Assembly: GCA_017510875.1 (NCBI GenBank)
Contig: JAFWLX010000267.1
Location: 1-7,483, forward strand
DNA: 7,483 bases
Direction of reading: 5' to 3'
Source of the DNA: Atopobiaceae bacterium
GTDB lineage: Bacteria; Actinomycetota; Coriobacteriia; Coriobacteriales; Atopobiaceae
A model generated the notes under the pieces. The model had not been told where the DNA came from and searched no databases. It saw only the letters and a program-made list of their open reading frames with translations. Made by a program: the position numbers and the translations under genes. Shown piece after piece: positions 5,336 through 7,483 of this stretch (position 1 is the stretch's first letter; every line of letters starts with the position of its first letter).

Positions 5336-7039
5336 ATGGTTCCGTCAAACACAATCAGGCACCGAAGGCTGGTACTCGTCGTAGAAGACCAGGAGATCAA
5401 CCAAGGCATACTCGAGTTCATTCTTGAGGACACGTATGACATCATCTTTGCCAGCAACGGCGTCGAGGCTCTTAAGCAGATAGAGGCCCACCTGCAGCGG
5501 CTCTCCATCATTCTTCTGGACCTTATCATGCCGGTAATGGACGGCTTTGAGGTGCTCGAGCGCGTGCGTAACAGCGATGACATGCGCCACATCCCCATCA
5601 TCGTGCTGACCTCAGAGAAGGAGGCCGAGCTTAGGGCGCTGCAGCTGGGAGCCGCAGACTTTATCACCAAGCCCTTTGACGCGCACGAGGTCATCCTTGC
5701 ACGCGTGGCCCGCATCATCGAGCTCAGCGAAGGACGCCGCCTTATCCAGGCAACCGAGTTTGACAGCATCACGGGCCTTCTTACCCGTGGCTTCTTCTTT
5801 GAGTACGCAGGACAGATGCGCCATTTTGATCCCAAGCGCAAGATGGACGCCCTTGTGCTTGACATCGACCGCTTTCGCTCCATCAACGAGATGCACGGAT
5901 GGGAGTCCGGCAACCGCACCTTGGCCCTGATGGGCGACGCCATACGCTCGTTGCTCGACAAGACCGAGGGCATTGGCAGCCGCATAGAGGCCGACCAGTT
6001 TTACGTCTACCTGCCACAGCAGAAGAACTACCTCAAGATTCTTGATACGCTGCAAGACCAGATAGATGCGCTCTCCAACCGCATCAGCATCCGTGTACGC
6101 ATGGGCGTGTGCCCTTGGATGCCCAAAACCGACCTTCACACCATGTTCGAGCGTGCCAAGACCGCGTGCGGCATGGCACGTGGCAGCTACAAGAGCAACC
6201 TCATGATCTACAACGACGCCATCCACGAGCGCGAGCTGTACTACCAACGCCTGCTCAACGACCTATGGCACGCGGTGGAAGACCACCAGTTTAAGGTGTA
6301 CTACCAGCCCAAGTACAATGTGCAGGTAAGCCCGCCGGAGCTCAGCAGCGCCGAAGCGCTGGTACGCTGGGTGCACCCCGAGCTGGGCATGATCTCGCCG
6401 GGCGACTTCATTCCGCTCTTTGAGAGGAGCGGCCTCATCCACGTGGTCGATCGCTACGTGTGGAACGAGGTGGCGCAACAGATTGCCCGCTGGCGCGACA
6501 AGCTTGGCGTGGAGTTTCCCGTGTCGGTCAACCTCTCGCGCATCGAGATTCTTGATCCCTCGCTGGAGAGCGAGCTCAACGAGCTTGTATCTGCTAACCA
6601 CCTTGCACCCAAGCAGTTCAAGCTCGAGGTTACCGAGTCGGCCTACACCGACGACGCCGACCAGCTTATCGAATCAATCAACAAGTTGCGTGCAGATGGC
6701 TTTGAGATCGAGATGGACGACTTCGGCAGTGGCTACTCGTCGCTCAACATGATCTCGTCTCTGCCCATTGACGTGCTTAAGATGGACATGAAGTTCATAC
6801 GAGACATCAAGGCAGACCGCAAGGCCTTCCACATGGTCGAGGTTGTGCTAGACATTGCTCGCTACCTGGGCGTACCCGTGGTGGCTGAGGGCGTCGAGAC
6901 CGACGAGCAGCTAGAGCTTTTGCAGGGTGCCGGATGCGAGCTGGTGCAGGGCTACTACTTCTCGCGTCCGCTTCCGGCCAGCGAGTTTGAAAAACTGATA
7001 ATCAAGGACATAGAGCAGCACAAGAACCCAAGCAAGTAA
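5336..7039 (+). CDS. Response regulator with REC, degenerate GGDEF and intact EAL domains (predicted c-di-GMP phosphodiesterase)
   Basis: A 567-residue cytoplasmic protein with three domains and no membrane segment. REC (about 10-130) keeps the acidic pair E17/D18, phosphoacceptor D62 in LLDLIMPVMDG, T92 and K112. GGDEF (about 140-295) keeps LDIDRFRSIN, but the signature is EADQF (218-222), so cyclase activity is probably lost. No RxxD inhibitory site is seen. EAL (about 315-560) keeps AEALVRW (E340, R344), N399, E431, DDFGSGYSSL (D461, D462), K482, E518 and Q538 in QGYYFSRPLP, the full set expected for c-di-GMP hydrolysis to pGpG. The start ATG has TGAGGG four bases upstream, a rather short spacing; no better in-frame start was found. 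It is followed after 12 bases by an HPt gene, the likely phosphoryl source or sink. The degenerate GGDEF may sense GTP, as in some related phosphodiesterases; this is inference. Confidence 0.93.
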   Translation: MVPSNTIRHRRLVLVVEDQEINQGILEFILEDTYDIIFASNGVEALKQIEAHLQRLSIILLDLIMPVMDGFEVLERVRNSDDMRHIPIIVLTSEKEAELRALQLGAADFITKPFDAHEVILARVARIIELSEGRRLIQATEFDSITGLLTRGFFFEYAGQMRHFDPKRKMDALVLDIDRFRSINEMHGWESGNRTLALMGDAIRSLLDKTEGIGSRIEADQFYVYLPQQKNYLKILDTLQDQIDALSNRISIRVRMGVCPWMPKTDLHTMFERAKTACGMARGSYKSNLMIYNDAIHERELYYQRLLNDLWHAVEDHQFKVYYQPKYNVQVSPPELSSAEALVRWVHPELGMISPGDFIPLFERSGLIHVVDRYVWNEVAQQIARWRDKLGVEFPVSVNLSRIEILDPSLESELNELVSANHLAPKQFKLEVTESAYTDDADQLIESINKLRADGFEIEMDDFGSGYSSLNMISSLPIDVLKMDMKFIRDIKADRKAFHMVEVVLDIARYLGVPVVAEGVETDEQLELLQGAGCELVQGYYFSRPLPASEFEKLIIKDIEQHKNPSK

Positions 7040-7051
7040 GGATGGTGACAC

Positions 7052-7423
7052 ATGACGCTACAGGAGCTTTACGCACTCATGGGAGGCAACTACGAGCAGG
7101 CCGTAAAGGTCATGCGCATGGATCGTCTCATTGATCGCTACGTGCGCAAACTGGGCAAGAGCGGCACCTTTGAGGCGCTGTTTGCCGCCGAGGAAGAGAT
7201 GGACCCCACCAAGCTCTACGAGAGCTCGCACGCCCTTAAGGGCGTCTGTGCCAACCTGGGTCTTGACGACATCGCCCAGGACGCAAGTGACGTATGCGAG
7301 CAGTACCGTCCGGGCAACGAGCGCACCATGACCGATGACGAGGCAAAGGCCATCATCGAGCACATCAAGCTTCGCTACGCCAATGTGATGGACAAGATCG
7401 CACAGTATGAGAACGCCTCGTAA
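7052..7423 (+). CDS. HPt (histidine phosphotransfer) domain protein
   Basis: A 123-residue, mostly helical soluble protein. The segment LYESSHALKGVCANLGL (55-71) carries the HPt signature HxxKG, with His60 as the predicted phosphorylation site and Lys63/Gly64 conserved. The remainder fits a four-helix bundle with an N-terminal helix (LQELYALMGGNYEQAVKVM) and a charged C-terminal helix. It has no kinase ATPase domain, so it is a stand-alone phosphotransfer protein that relays phosphate to or from aspartates of response regulators. The start has AAGGA (7038-7042) nine bases upstream, beginning within the stop codon region of the preceding gene. The 12-base gap marks an operon with the REC-GGDEF-EAL gene, whose REC domain is the obvious partner. 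No kinase is visible here. A hairpin about 30 bases after the stop may end transcription. Confidence 0.9.
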   Translation: MTLQELYALMGGNYEQAVKVMRMDRLIDRYVRKLGKSGTFEALFAAEEEMDPTKLYESSHALKGVCANLGLDDIAQDASDVCEQYRPGNERTMTDDEAKAIIEHIKLRYANVMDKIAQYENAS

Positions 7424-7453
7424 CAGTAACCCGCAATAAGCAATGGCCGGTTT

Positions 7454-7483
7454 GGGACAGTAGGGGGCAGCCCCTTTCTGTTC
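7454..7483 (+). terminator. Hairpin after the HPt gene, cut by the window edge; probable terminator or REP-like element
   Basis: GGACAG (7455-7460) can pair with CTGTTC (7478-7483, one G-T pair), and AGGGG (7462-7466) with CCCCT (7471-7475) around the loop GCAG. A small asymmetric internal loop separates the two stems. It begins 31 bases after the HPt stop. The window ends at the foot of the stem, so a following T-tract cannot be checked. Its opening GGGACAGT resembles the GGGACGGT start of the hairpin at 3103-3131. Confidence 0.5.

Noticed and set aside
5612..6247. Minus-strand reading frame of 211 codons opposite the REC-GGDEF-EAL gene.
   Set aside because: The coding strand shows continuous conserved domains; the antisense product has no family features.
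1..7483. CRISPR array, tRNA, rRNA, insertion sequence or phage genes.
   Set aside because: No regularly spaced repeats, tRNA-like cloverleaf, transposase motifs or phage proteins were seen; nearly all the window is ordinary coding sequence.

Overview
The window holds seven protein-coding genes in two divergent blocks. A roughly 290-base intergenic region (about 5045-5335) separates them. Base composition is moderately GC-rich, Shine-Dalgarno sites are good, and the genes are tightly overlapped. The BMP lipoprotein is rich in cysteine. These traits suggest an anaerobic, monoderm-type bacterium. My best guess is a gut or oral Coriobacteriia (Actinomycetota: Collinsella, Olsenella or Atopobium relatives), with a clostridial Bacillota as the alternative. 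This placement is inferred from the look of the proteins and is not firm.

The minus-strand block, read from 5044 down to 1, is a purine salvage and nucleoside uptake operon. In order it encodes xanthine phosphoribosyltransferase (xpt), a BMP-family substrate-binding lipoprotein, a two-domain ABC ATPase of the nucleoside/sugar importer type, and two BPD_transp_2-type permeases. The second permease runs off the left edge. Two tandem hairpins lie between xpt and the lipoprotein gene. A strong terminator-like hairpin lies between the lipoprotein and ATPase genes and could set the excess of binding protein over transporter. The ATPase and first permease overlap by four bases (ATGA), and the two permeases overlap by eight. 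The likely scheme is that the lipoprotein captures a nucleoside or related purine, the ABC complex imports it, intracellular enzymes release the base, and Xpt converts xanthine to XMP.

The plus-strand block (5336-7423) is a two-gene signalling unit. The first gene encodes a response-regulator protein with REC, degenerate GGDEF and intact EAL domains, predicted to be a phosphorylation-controlled c-di-GMP phosphodiesterase. Twelve bases later comes a small HPt phosphotransfer protein. No histidine kinase is in view. A hairpin closes the right edge.

The central intergenic region carries a perfect 14-bp palindrome, a clear TATAAT box for the signalling operon, and a leader ahead of xpt. That leader contains an 11-base direct repeat at 21-base spacing flanking an inverted repeat. 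I could not match the leader to the canonical purine riboswitch, and it is the most interesting unexplained element here.
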